A stretch of DNA of 64,000 bases from Breoghania sp. L-A4 (GTDB lineage Bacteria; Pseudomonadota; Alphaproteobacteria; Rhizobiales; Stappiaceae). The stretch spans positions 620,001 through 684,000 of the forward strand of contig NZ_CP031841.1 in NCBI RefSeq assembly GCF_003432385.1, written 5' to 3'. Every line of letters begins with the position of its first letter. Position 1 is the first letter of the stretch. The notes beneath the pieces were generated by a model. That model searched no databases and was not told the DNA's origin. It saw nothing but the letters and a program-made list of their open reading frames with translations. Positions 47,081-55,526 of the stretch are shown one piece after another. Position numbers and translations under genes: made by a program.

Positions 47081-47854
47081 ATGGAAACGAATAGTAAAAA
47101 TATTTCTTTAGTTAGTTTGTCTCCCGCTGTGAGGGCTAGAATTCTATTTGGCAGAGAGGTGAGGATCGAGAATACAAGAGATACAAAATTATTTGATGAA
47201 GAGTATTTGAAAGGTGTGTTAAAAAACAAAGTATATTGGACTAAGCAGAGGGATATTTTTGCGAAAACAATGGTAATCAGTATATTTATAATATATCTTA
47301 TAGTAAATGGTGGTGATATAAAAGTTCCCGGAATTGGCATTTCTATTAAAGAGATACCAGGAATTCTGTACATTTTAGTCCCATACTGTTCATTTAATGC
47401 GCTTTTTTTAGTTTTTGCTTTTGTGAACGAGGATATTTACTCTGCTTTGATAGATCAGATAATCATAAAAAAATCTGAATATGGTGTGGTTGACCCAGAT
47501 TTAGTAAAAGCGGCATATGAACCGCAATTTTTTATTCACAAATTATTTAGGGCTGATTTCAATATTTATGATACAAACTCAATAAACCCTCAAGGAGCTT
47601 CATTATTAGTAAGCGTTATTATCACCTTTGGTTTTTTGGTCACAATTTTTACGCCACTTTTGGGGGCTGCTGTATATTTAATTTACTCGTCAATATACTA
47701 CATTGATAATAGCGTAATTGGAATTTGCGTTAAATTATTCAGTATTTGCTGTATTTTGTTTGGATTGTTCGTAATTATAGCCGTTTACAAAAATCAGACT
47801 TATAAAGATATAGATTATAAAAATGTAGAAAAAATTGATGAGGATAGCTCGTAA
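47081..47854 (+). CDS. AT-rich four-helix membrane protein, unknown function
   Basis: 257 aa; AT-rich coding sequence, unlike neighbours. Four predicted membrane segments in two pairs: TMVISIFIIYLIVN and YILVPYCSFNALFLVFAF, then LLVSVIITFGFLVTIF and ICVKLFSICCILFGLFVI. A cytosolic linker with EDIYSALIDQIIIKKSEYG lies between. AAAGG ribosome binding site precedes the ATG. I do not recognise the family. Codon use and location inside the packaging module mark it as acquired cargo; a superinfection-exclusion or defence role is possible but unproven. Confidence 0.75.
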   Translation: METNSKNISLVSLSPAVRARILFGREVRIENTRDTKLFDEEYLKGVLKNKVYWTKQRDIFAKTMVISIFIIYLIVNGGDIKVPGIGISIKEIPGILYILVPYCSFNALFLVFAFVNEDIYSALIDQIIIKKSEYGVVDPDLVKAAYEPQFFIHKLFRADFNIYDTNSINPQGASLLVSVIITFGFLVTIFTPLLGAAVYLIYSSIYYIDNSVIGICVKLFSICCILFGLFVIIAVYKNQTYKDIDYKNVEKIDEDSS

Positions 47855-47946
47855 ATTATAAATATAACTAAGGCGCGATATATATTAAATATGTTTGTTT
47901 AGTACTATGTCGATAGAGCTCCAAGGGTGGCTTTTAGGAAGAGTTG

Positions 47947-49731
47947 TTAGCGTAGCCACGGCGACCTGATAATAGAATCCACCTTCGGCCCATTGCTTTC
48001 CACTCCGTGCCGCAGATCCTCCGCCCGCTGGTCCCAGTTCACATTGACGATTTGCCGTGCTGCAAAGGCGTAGACGACGCAATCCAGCGCCTCGGCGCGC
48101 CGGCCGGGGATACGTTCGAACCGGCGGGTCGGCTGCCCTCGGCTGTAACGGACCACAACGCGCTCGCTCGCCAGTTGCTCGAACCAGGACGCCGGCAGGC
48201 TTTGCGAGAATCGGATCGAGCGACCACTCGCCAGCCGCGCCACCAGGTGGCTTTTCAAGCCGTCCACGCCGACGATCCAAAGCCAGCCGCCCTTCGTCCG
48301 GCTCTTTGATTTCTCGATCCATGGCCGGTTGCCGGCAGCACCCTTGATCGCCAGCACCTTTCGGCCGGCGCGGGGAAAGGCGAAGGCGTAGACCGCCTCC
48401 ATTGTCTCGCCGTCGCCGCTGTCGATCGCCACCGCGTCGAGTCCCAGCTTGCCGCCCAGCGGGTGCGGAAAACGCGATTTCAACACGTCGTCGAGTTCCG
48501 ACCATGTGGCGTTGTCGTCGGGCAGTCCCCAGACGACGCTATGGCCCAGCACGAAGGCCTCGCTGTCCTGGCTCCAGCCGACATAGGTGATCTCAAGCCG
48601 ATCGCGCTGCACGTCCACGCCCGCCGTGATGGCAAGCACGGCCTCGGGCAGCGCCTCGGTCGAGAAACTTTCGGCCCGGCTGGCAAGTGCCGCATCGTCC
48701 AGTTCTCCGCCTTCGGCCTGCCATCCCTGGCCGAGGATCGTGTTGACGAACACCTGCAATCGCTCCGGATCGTCCTTCGCGTCCAGGAACTCGCGCGCCA
48801 ATGCACCCCAAGAAGCGTTTGCGAGGGGTGATATCAGCGCGTTGAGGCGAAAGCCGGCATGCTCGGTCACTTCGGGCCGTGTCGCACGCCAGCGGCCTCC
48901 TGAGACCATTTGCGGCTTGTGCCGTTCCTCGACCACGCTGCCGCAGGATGGGCAGACGTAGTGCGCCGCCGCCGGCGCGCCCTCCGGCCACTGGATATCG
49001 CGCCATGCGATTTCGTGAAAATCACCGCAATCCGGGCAAGCCACTTCGAAAACCCGCATGTCGGAGAGCGCATAGGCGCGCAGCACGTGGCTGGTTTCCT
49101 CATAGACCGGTGTCGAGCCGACGACGATCTTGCGGTTGGCGAAGCTGAGCGTGCGCTTTTCGGCGAGCAGGATCGGGCTGCCCTCCGCGCCGTTGTCCAT
49201 GCCGTCCGCTTCATCGATGAACAGAATGCGCACGTTGTGCCGGCGAAGATTGCGCGGTGCCTTTGCCGCGACGATCTTGAGCGAGCCGCCAGGGAAACGC
49301 CGCGACAGCAGCGTGTTGCGGCCGCTCGGATCGTTGTCGTCAACGATCAGGCCGGTCAGCGTCGGCGAGGCGGAAAAAATCGGTTCGATATCGCTGACCA
49401 CGTAGTCACGGCAATCTGCTTCGGTCGGCAGCAGCGACAGGATCGGTGCCGGATCGTTGGCGACGAAGCTGGCGAGTGCGCCGGTCAGGAGGGTCGAGAA
49501 GCCGACGCGCACCGGCTTGACCAGGGTGACGCGCTCGATCGTCGAGTCGCCGATCGCGTCGGCAATTTCGCGTTGGAATGCCCACAATCGAACCGGGCCG
49601 GGAATGCTGGAAACGTCGCTCGGCAGCTGGACGTGGGATTCGATCCAGTCCGACAGCCGCATCTTTGGCGGCGGACGAAGGGCGGCGAGCGCGTTGCGGC
49701 GGATCTCGATCAGGGCGTCAGGCATGGTCAT
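47947..49731 (-). CDS. Terminase large subunit, GpA (lambda) family
   Basis: 594 aa ATPase-nuclease that packages DNA. Begins MTMPDALIEIRRNALAALRP. A P-loop-like VKPVRVGFSTLL and Walker B-like LFIDEADGMDN mark the N-terminal motor. A zinc-ribbon (CPDCGDF and CPSCGSV) sits near residue 230. A C-terminal nuclease region carries VDVQRDRLE and AIDSGDGETM. Starts overlapping the small-subunit stop. Convergent with the AT-rich membrane gene. Confidence 0.93.
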   Translation of the reverse strand: MTMPDALIEIRRNALAALRPPPKMRLSDWIESHVQLPSDVSSIPGPVRLWAFQREIADAIGDSTIERVTLVKPVRVGFSTLLTGALASFVANDPAPILSLLPTEADCRDYVVSDIEPIFSASPTLTGLIVDDNDPSGRNTLLSRRFPGGSLKIVAAKAPRNLRRHNVRILFIDEADGMDNGAEGSPILLAEKRTLSFANRKIVVGSTPVYEETSHVLRAYALSDMRVFEVACPDCGDFHEIAWRDIQWPEGAPAAAHYVCPSCGSVVEERHKPQMVSGGRWRATRPEVTEHAGFRLNALISPLANASWGALAREFLDAKDDPERLQVFVNTILGQGWQAEGGELDDAALASRAESFSTEALPEAVLAITAGVDVQRDRLEITYVGWSQDSEAFVLGHSVVWGLPDDNATWSELDDVLKSRFPHPLGGKLGLDAVAIDSGDGETMEAVYAFAFPRAGRKVLAIKGAAGNRPWIEKSKSRTKGGWLWIVGVDGLKSHLVARLASGRSIRFSQSLPASWFEQLASERVVVRYSRGQPTRRFERIPGRRAEALDCVVYAFAARQIVNVNWDQRAEDLRHGVESNGPKVDSIIRSPWLR

Positions 49732-50266
49732 CGGCGAGGGTTTCCAGAGTGCGTCGCAACTCAGTGTCGAGGGCTTCGATATCGGTGCTGGCGAGGTGTG
49801 GCAGGGTTGAGCGAAGCCGTTCCGGTGTGGCGAGGATGCCGGCGCGGACCTTGCGCAGCACGTCGCACCAGGCGTGCTCGACGTCCGTCACCGCGACCAA
49901 TTCTTTTCGCATCGCCGCGTTTTTAAGCGCCGCTGTGTCGGCCTGTTCCTTCGCCAGCCTGGCCCGCTCGGCCGTGAGGCCGACTTGCGGTTGCTCGGCA
50001 CCGCGTCCGGCGGCCATCTCGCGCAGGTGGGTGGCATAGCTAGCGAGGCTTTCGGCGAGGTCGTAACGGTCATGCGCCAGCCGGACCATGATGCCGCGTT
50101 GTGCCAGATCGCGGACCTTGCGATCGCTGAGATTGACCAGGCGGGCGAGGGTCACCGCATCGACCTGCAATCCGGCCTCGGCAAGATCGCTGACGAAGCG
50201 TGAGTCCGGATCGACTTCCCCGAACAGGTTTTGTTTCAGCCCGACGATTTCGGCAGCACTTGCCAC
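49718..50266 (-). CDS. Terminase small subunit, Nu1 family
   Basis: About 182 aa from a GTG at 50266, which has a GAGGGG ribosome binding site; a longer frame to 50461 reads low-complexity sequence. Winged-HTH LVNLSDRKVRDLAQRGIMV is typical of Nu1/gp1 DNA-packaging proteins; the charged C-terminal helix should contact the large subunit. The stop overlaps the large-subunit start by 14 nt. It recognises the packaging site, probably in the repeat region just upstream. Confidence 0.85.
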   Translation of the reverse strand: MASAAEIVGLKQNLFGEVDPDSRFVSDLAEAGLQVDAVTLARLVNLSDRKVRDLAQRGIMVRLAHDRYDLAESLASYATHLREMAAGRGAEQPQVGLTAERARLAKEQADTAALKNAAMRKELVAVTDVEHAWCDVLRKVRAGILATPERLRSTLPHLASTDIEALDTELRRTLETLADDHA

Positions 50267-50406
50267 GGTGTGGAACCCCTCGTAAAAATCCTGTAGTGAT
50301 CGAAATGTCGGGCGGCTACGTCCCCGCTCTGGGGCGGGCCGGGAAGGACCCGCGATTGCCCCTGTCCTCGGCAGCAAAAGGTGGGGCGCGCCATCAGGCG
50401 GCCCAC

Positions 50407-50424
50407 CTCTCCCTTTAGGGAGAG
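50407..50424. repeat. Short perfect inverted repeat upstream of the small terminase gene
   Basis: Arms CTCTCCCT and AGGGAGAG with a TT loop. It resembles intergenic repeats seen in many Proteobacteria. Lies between the small-terminase start and the direct repeats. Confidence 0.5.
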
Positions 50425-50427
50425 GGT

Positions 50428-50546
50428 ATTGGTGGTGTTTGTGATAGTTCAATGAAATCAATGGCTTGCCACTCGACTAACGGTGCTGGTGTTTGTATTG
50501 GTGGTGTCAATGATTTCAATGGGTTAGTGGGTGACTAACGGTGCTG
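50428..50546. repeat. Two imperfect direct repeats between the helicase and terminase genes (candidate ori/pac)
   Basis: Unit 1 (50428-50488, 61 bp) and unit 2 (50498-50546, 49 bp) share ATTGGTGGTGT, TCAATGA.TTCAATGG-type blocks and an exact 14-mer GACTAACGGTGCTG. The location, just downstream of repA and upstream of terS, suits a replication or packaging site. Confidence 0.55.
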
Positions 50547-50562
50547 ATGTTGCTTGCGCGGG

Positions 50563-51771
50563 TCACTTTTTGGGCTGTCTCCAGGTGCTCACGTCGTAGT
50601 CTTTTGGGGTCAATGGTGTGCCGCTTTTCCAGTGCCTTTGGCGGATGATTTCACCGCTATCAAGCAACCTGTTCATCGCGGCTTCTAGACGCTGCACAGA
50701 GATGTTCTCGGTGTCCCTCCTGCAGATCCGCTTCACCAGCTTCGGCGCGTATTCTTGGCCCCTGTTGCGTGCCGTGGTGGGGCATTCGCCAGCGTCCAGG
50801 CACTTGCGCAACGCGCGGATGAAAATGCCATCCTCACTCAATTGATCGAGCAGCGGCTCCGGTCCGGCCTTTGACGAAGCGAGGAACGTGCCGGCCGCGT
50901 AGCGCAGCTCCAGGACCGTCCCAGAGGCCGCGTAATTCGACTTGCGTCGGGTGAGGACGCGCAGATCCGGGTTTGACGGCTCGTCTGTATCGGCTTCGGG
51001 AAACTCGAACGTCAGCATCGATCGGACCGAACCGCGCCAGGCAGTGGAACCGGAGTAACCCCGGTCTTTCATTCCGGCCGCGCTCGGATGCGCGAGGAAG
51101 ACGACAGCGCCGTCTATCTTGCGGGCCAAGCGCCTCAGAAAGCCGATGAACTGGCGAACATGCGACCGGTCAATCTCGTTACCGCCGAACACATCGGCCA
51201 GCGTGTCGATGATGATCAGTTGCGCGCCAACGGCCTCGGCCATGACTTCGACCTCACGGCCGAAACCGGTCACTACGCCGCGCTTTCCCGGCTCGAAACT
51301 CATCATCTCGGGATTTTCGGAATTCGACCTATCGAGCCAAACAAGCCGCCCCTCGAAGTCGCGGAAATGGACACTCTGATTTCGGTTGATCAGATCCTGC
51401 CGCCGCATCATCTCGTCGCAATCGTCTTCGCATGACACGTAGAGGACTTTGCGCGAGTTGACGTCCATTCCCAGCCATGGGGAGCCCAGTGCGCAAGCCG
51501 TGGCGAGTTGCATGGCGAGCAGCGACTTGCCGGTGCCGCCATCGCCATAGATCGAGGTCACCTGTCTATCCGGTATCCAGTCGGGAATGCACCAGCGTCG
51601 GGACGGGATGGGTTTGCCCTGGAGCGTTTCGATCGAAATGACGCCTGGAGATGCCAGCACTCGCTGCCGCTGCTCGTCGTTCTTCTGCTCGTCGTACGCC
51701 TTCGCGGCATCGATGCGTGCCACGATGCTGGCATAGGCTTCCTCGATCTCTGGCGAGGCTTTGTCAGGCAT
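50563..51771 (-). CDS. RepA-like hexameric replicative helicase (AAA_25)
   Basis: 402 aa. RecA-type ATPase: Walker A GDGGTGKSLLAMQLA, Walker B QLIIIDTLAD, with HPSAAGMKDRGYSGSTAWRG as RSF1010 RepA-like sensor. It is the only replication gene in the element, so it should drive satellite genome copying, perhaps with host primase. It overlaps a 45-codon ORF by 8 nt at its start. Confidence 0.87.
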   Translation of the reverse strand: MPDKASPEIEEAYASIVARIDAAKAYDEQKNDEQRQRVLASPGVISIETLQGKPIPSRRWCIPDWIPDRQVTSIYGDGGTGKSLLAMQLATACALGSPWLGMDVNSRKVLYVSCEDDCDEMMRRQDLINRNQSVHFRDFEGRLVWLDRSNSENPEMMSFEPGKRGVVTGFGREVEVMAEAVGAQLIIIDTLADVFGGNEIDRSHVRQFIGFLRRLARKIDGAVVFLAHPSAAGMKDRGYSGSTAWRGSVRSMLTFEFPEADTDEPSNPDLRVLTRRKSNYAASGTVLELRYAAGTFLASSKAGPEPLLDQLSEDGIFIRALRKCLDAGECPTTARNRGQEYAPKLVKRICRRDTENISVQRLEAAMNRLLDSGEIIRQRHWKSGTPLTPKDYDVSTWRQPKK

Positions 51772-51901
51772 CGGCCGCCTCCAGTCGCGTCGCGAGCGTG
51801 AGCAGACGGTCGGAGGCTTCGTGCTTCTCGATCAGGATGGTTTCGGGGTTCGCAAAACGACGCGAGCCGATGCGCCGAATAGCATACGCGAGGGTGCGCA
51901 T
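51764..51901 (-). CDS. Small ORF coupled to the RepA-like gene
   Basis: 45 aa: MRTLAYAIRRIGSRRF to LATRLEAADA. Its stop overlaps the helicase ATG by 8 nt, and the reading frame has sensible amphipathic helices. It is too short for domain calls. It may be a small regulator or a coupling peptide. Confidence 0.4.
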   Translation of the reverse strand: MRTLAYAIRRIGSRRFANPETILIEKHEASDRLLTLATRLEAADA

Positions 51902-51979
51902 TTCGTCCGCAATTGGGTTTGTATTCCGGCTCCTATCCCTTGATTTCGTTGGGGCGAGTTTTGCCCAATATTGCGGTTT

Positions 51980-51999
51980 AATGCTGCGTTTTCAGCATT
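51980..51999. other. Small hairpin beside attR
   Basis: Arms AATGCTG (51980-51986) and CAGCATT (51993-51999) with a CGTTTT loop, just inside the right repeat. It might be a recombination accessory or weak terminator. Confidence 0.3.
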
Positions 52000-52009
52000 T
52001 TGCTTCCGC

Positions 52010-52052
52010 CTACGAATCTGGGGTCGGGGTTCGAATCCTCCCCGGTGCACCA
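52010..52052 (+). repeat. attR: right attachment repeat (43 bp)
   Basis: Copy of the tRNA-Arg 3' end, from the anticodon loop to CCA, with no tRNA 5' half. Differs from attL by one G less in each of two G runs. Confidence 0.85.
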
Positions 52053-52254
52053 TCACCTTAACTAAATTATTGAATTTATTGCCTTTTGGGCAAAGGTGCG
52101 GGGTACTTTTGGCACAGGGTGCGGGGCAAAAGTTTTGCGCTAGTTCGTTTAGCACGCCCAGCTGACCTGAAATTTTGACAGCATGTTTTAGAACAGCGCG
52201 TTCTGCGAATCTGTCGCTGTTGGGCATTTTCTCGGTCTCAACGACATCGTCCCG

Positions 52255-52497
52255 TCAGTCCCGCGATAGCCTGAGAAACCGCCGATACCACGGCATGGGC
52301 CGGGCAGGTTTCTCCAGATATCCCTCGACGTCCAGGATATCGGCGCGCGCGGCGTCTGTGACCTCCATAATGTCCAACAGCTTTGCCATGCATGGATCGG
52401 CATCGCGAAAGCGCTGTGTGGCCTCTTTCAAGCGCTTCTCGGGATATGCGATTGCATCGCCGGACCTCCGATTGTTTCGAAAATGGAAAGCTAACAC
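52255..52497 (-). CDS. Small hypothetical protein
   Basis: 80 aa with a GTG start and no strong ribosome binding site. Helical ARADILDVEGYLEKPARPM. No family recognised. It may be a remnant. Confidence 0.3.
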   Translation of the reverse strand: MLAFHFRNNRRSGDAIAYPEKRLKEATQRFRDADPCMAKLLDIMEVTDAARADILDVEGYLEKPARPMPWYRRFLRLSRD

Positions 52498-52538
52498 AGG
52501 TAGGCGGGGAGGCGATAACCTCCCCGCCTCGTCGGCCG

Positions 52539-52718
52539 TCAGTTAGGCCATCTGTTGGGCCATTTGTCGATCGGAGTGCAGATCAAGGTGACGTTGGGCC
52601 ACTGAGCTCGAGGCATGCTCATGATTGCCCGAAGCGCATTTGAAAACTCGGGTTCATTCGCACAATCGACCAAATGCCGTGTTTCCTGTTTGGTCAACGT
52701 TCCGATTCTCTTCGTCAT
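52539..52718 (-). CDS. Small hypothetical protein
   Basis: 59 aa, MTKRIGTLTKQETRHLVDCA start. A strong GGGAGG ribosome binding site 5 nt before the ATG supports it over the longer frame to 52742. No recognised family. Ends in CTPIDKWPNRWPN. Confidence 0.5.
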   Translation of the reverse strand: MTKRIGTLTKQETRHLVDCANEPEFSNALRAIMSMPRAQWPNVTLICTPIDKWPNRWPN

Positions 52719-53089
52719 GCTAACCTCCCTTGTTCGCGCCATTCTCGGCGCCGGGAAAGTGTCACATGCGGTCGGAGACCGGGGATAAGTTGGGTCGTGA
52801 GAACAATGGCGTCATCGTGTAGTTCGCCGCGCGATCGGCGACGGGCGTAGTTGACTGCAGATGAAAAGGGAGACGTTCGCTGCGCAAGACAAGCGGCCGG
52901 TGTGGGCGGATGGCAGACCTTCGCTGCGGTCCGCTTCAATGTCCACCATGCGCTAGAAGCGGAGCCTTATAAAGCGCTTTTCGCCACCGGCCGCCAAGCG
53001 GTGGGGCTTGCGCAGGAAGTTAGGAACTCAGCCACCCGATAGAGGCACCAACGGCGCCGTGCGTTAGCATGATAATGATTGCCTCAGTA

Positions 53090-54400
53090 CTAGCTATCAC
53101 ATCCGAAACTTAACCACTTCATTTTGCCTGCACGCCTTGCAGCGTCTCTATCAATAGCAACGCCGACGCCACCGGCGATTAGCGAAAATGGTGTCATCAA
53201 AAGCATGTCAACAAGCCCAACAGGCAGGCTTGCCCAGCCAACCACTTGACCAACTGTTTTCTCCGTACTTATCCATTTCAACTCACGCGTAGCGGCATCT
53301 ATGTCGTTTCTTATTTGCTCAATCACTTTGTTGTCCCCCTCAATTTCTAATTCGTTCCAAATCTTCAGATTCTCTATTAACGGCTTCAGTCCCTTGTCTT
53401 CTCTAAGTCTTAATACGTCCTCTATTCTTTGTATCCGGGGTATCAGATTGCGTTCAGAGAGATAAAGTTTGTAGGTTCTAACCAAGTCTGGGTTTATTGA
53501 AATAATCTCTTGGTCATCTTCGTCGTCGGCCTCAGTATCAAATGGTAGAAATAGCACCCCTCGACCGTCTTGGGCGAATTTCATTGCGTTGTGTAAATCA
53601 AATATTGTTTTAAAATACGTTCGTGTTCTAATGTTAGATGCAGGATTAGGATTCATTGTTACTTGGAAAAACGAAGTGAGGTAATCTTCGAAGCCGCGAA
53701 CTTCTGAGTATAGACTCCAAAAATCTTGACTGACCTCTCTAAGATCATTTGGCGTAAAAGGTAAATCAGAAAACTCTTTTTGCGTTTGCTCTGGCGACTG
53801 AATGTAAAGACCTAGATCACGCCAAATATCATTTGAGTATAATTCTTCCAAACTTATTTCCAATACTCCTCTATCGCGCAAAACACCCTGTGCAATGCTG
53901 TGGAACATTTCAATACTCTGTATAAAATGATATCCAAATATCTCAAATAGACCTTTAACTATCGGGTTAATGGTCTGCTCAATTTGTGCCACACCAAACT
54001 CAATGTCAGAATATATGGCAGACAATTCGACTTCATCATATATTATCTTTTTTCCAATATACTCATAAGGAACTACTGGAGCATGCTTTGGGTGTTCTTC
54101 CAATTTCCTATAACCGTTCCAAGCCATATCATAGGCAGCGGTAAGTCGCTTTATCGTTGGATCTGCGTATGAAAGCTGCCGAGGAAACAACAATCCTTCT
54201 TCAATAAATTGAGAAAGGCCAAGGTTTTCAAGAAAGTCGCTGGGAGCATCTACAGATATCGGCCCATTGAAAAGGATCGAGTGCAATATTTCTGACGTGA
54301 ACCGGTCTCTGGCACCGATATTTTCTGTCACCTTTACATAACCCGCGCCAAAAGCACAGATCTGAGAGGGAGTTAGAATTGTTGATGATTGACTGCTCAT
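53090..54400 (-). CDS. AT-rich orphan protein, unknown function
   Basis: 436 aa on AT-richer DNA than the flanks. Mostly helical and acidic in the middle (DTEADDEDDQEII near residue 290), with VGWASLPVGLVDMLLM and SLIAGGVGVAI forming a hydrophobic segment near residues 395-420, then a short basic end. I do not recognise any family. It stands alone between small ORFs and an IS remnant. Horizontal acquisition is likely from base composition. Confidence 0.75.
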   Translation of the reverse strand: MSSQSSTILTPSQICAFGAGYVKVTENIGARDRFTSEILHSILFNGPISVDAPSDFLENLGLSQFIEEGLLFPRQLSYADPTIKRLTAAYDMAWNGYRKLEEHPKHAPVVPYEYIGKKIIYDEVELSAIYSDIEFGVAQIEQTINPIVKGLFEIFGYHFIQSIEMFHSIAQGVLRDRGVLEISLEELYSNDIWRDLGLYIQSPEQTQKEFSDLPFTPNDLREVSQDFWSLYSEVRGFEDYLTSFFQVTMNPNPASNIRTRTYFKTIFDLHNAMKFAQDGRGVLFLPFDTEADDEDDQEIISINPDLVRTYKLYLSERNLIPRIQRIEDVLRLREDKGLKPLIENLKIWNELEIEGDNKVIEQIRNDIDAATRELKWISTEKTVGQVVGWASLPVGLVDMLLMTPFSLIAGGVGVAIDRDAARRAGKMKWLSFGCDS

Positions 54401-55526
54401 TCATAGCCCCAAGTAAAAAAATTCTTAGGTCAAATTATCATTTATGCGCTGAAGCGCTTGTGGTGCTTAATTGTTCAATTACTTCGTCTTTCATCTATGA
54501 CAATGGTAAGCTGGGTTTCCCCATTTGTATTCCCTTCGTCGACGATGCCGTGACTGAAAACGACGGTCAACCCGGGAGTCGCCACTGCTGCCCGTTCGGA
54601 TGGTCTTTGCCGGCGCCGGATAGAGCAACGTGGGTCGGCCGATACCGCAAGGAGCGTGATTTTGTGAACTCCGGACGCGGCGGTGCCTTCACCAACGCCG
54701 TGTACCGACGATCTGGCGGCAGTGCCGGTTATGCGGGGCCCTAACTATCGGCGGCCCACGCAGACCATTGATCAGGCCGAGCACGCCGGCAAAGACTAGC
54801 CTCGGCCATCTGGAAGACGGCATAGCGGGCGCGGCGCACCAGTCGTGCGCCGGTCTTGATGAACCGCTCCCGCAGCGAGGTCAGCGACCACTGCTTGACC
54901 GCATCGGGCAATGTCAGGGTTGGTAAGCGTTCGTTTCTGAGCTTTTTTGCTTAAACAGTATGGCGTTTGTCCGCATCGGTGCAAGAATGGTCGTTCGCGG
55001 CATATATCCCAAATGTCGGCTTGAGGTGACTCTTCAATGTCGTCTGGTTGCCTTCATGTCCGGATCTGCCACAAACCGGCAATGTGACCCACGTCGCAGA
55101 TCGGATACATTTGGCCTTTCACCTTGGTTGCTTTGTCCGCACTGCCGACATCCGACCCCTTCCTCGTTCAGCACGCGCAGCGAATGGCTGCATTGACGGG
55201 CTGCACCGCAACATCTTGAAGGTACGCCGAAGGGCCGCAAAGGGGCCGATTCCAGACAGTTCGGTGTTGGCAGCGCTGCGCGGAAAGTTGCCGTTTCGCA
55301 GCCGACCCCGAGTACGTCATTCTGCTGAGTGAAACGTGGGCAGAGTTCATTGGCAGAGCCTGGCCGAAAGCCGACTGATGGCTTCCACAGGTTGCCAAGG
55401 CCAGTTGCTCTCAGGGCAACCGGTGTGCCGACACTTGCAGAAAATCGCATCGAATAAGACGAAATCGTGCTCAGCTGTTACCGTTTAGGATATAGACCGC
55501 AGTCCGAGGTTAATGGAGCGGGCAAG
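54401..55526. other. Gene-free stretch with an IS remnant
   Basis: About 1.1 kb. A transposase C-terminal fragment lies at 54741-54930 (separate entry). The remainder, 54931-55526, has no supported ORF. Confidence 0.5.
54741..54930 (-). pseudogene. IS1380-type transposase C-terminal remnant
   Basis: Minus-strand translation gives LPDAVKQWSLTSLRERFI then KTGARLVRRARYAVFQMAEA, closely like the C-terminus of IS1380-family transposases. Ends with TAG at 54741. Nothing upstream continues it, and no terminal inverted repeat is seen. Confidence 0.7.

Larger units (their letters stand above)
40235..52052. mobile_element. Integrated ~11.8-kb phage-satellite-like element in tRNA-Arg
   Basis: Bounded by direct repeats of the tRNA 3' end (40235-40279 and 52010-52052). 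Gene content: integrase next to the tRNA, DUF2190, gpW-like connector, protease-capsid fusion, portal, small proteins, an XRE regulator, a membrane protein, GpA and Nu1 terminase subunits, and a RepA-like helicase. There are no tail, baseplate, lysin or holin genes in the interval. That pattern matches capsid-forming satellites (cf-PICI class), which package their own genome in their own heads and borrow helper tails. A decayed prophage is the alternative. Confidence 0.8.
52053..53089. other. Gene-poor left end of the defence-type island
   Basis: Lies just outside attR. Only two small ORFs with modest support are seen (52255-52497 and 52539-52718). The rest shows no domain, tRNA or strong hairpin. 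Confidence 0.4.

Noticed and set aside
40235-52052. Gene transfer agent (GTA) interpretation
   Set aside because: Has an integrase, att repeats and a replication helicase, and lacks tail genes, unlike RcGTA-type clusters.
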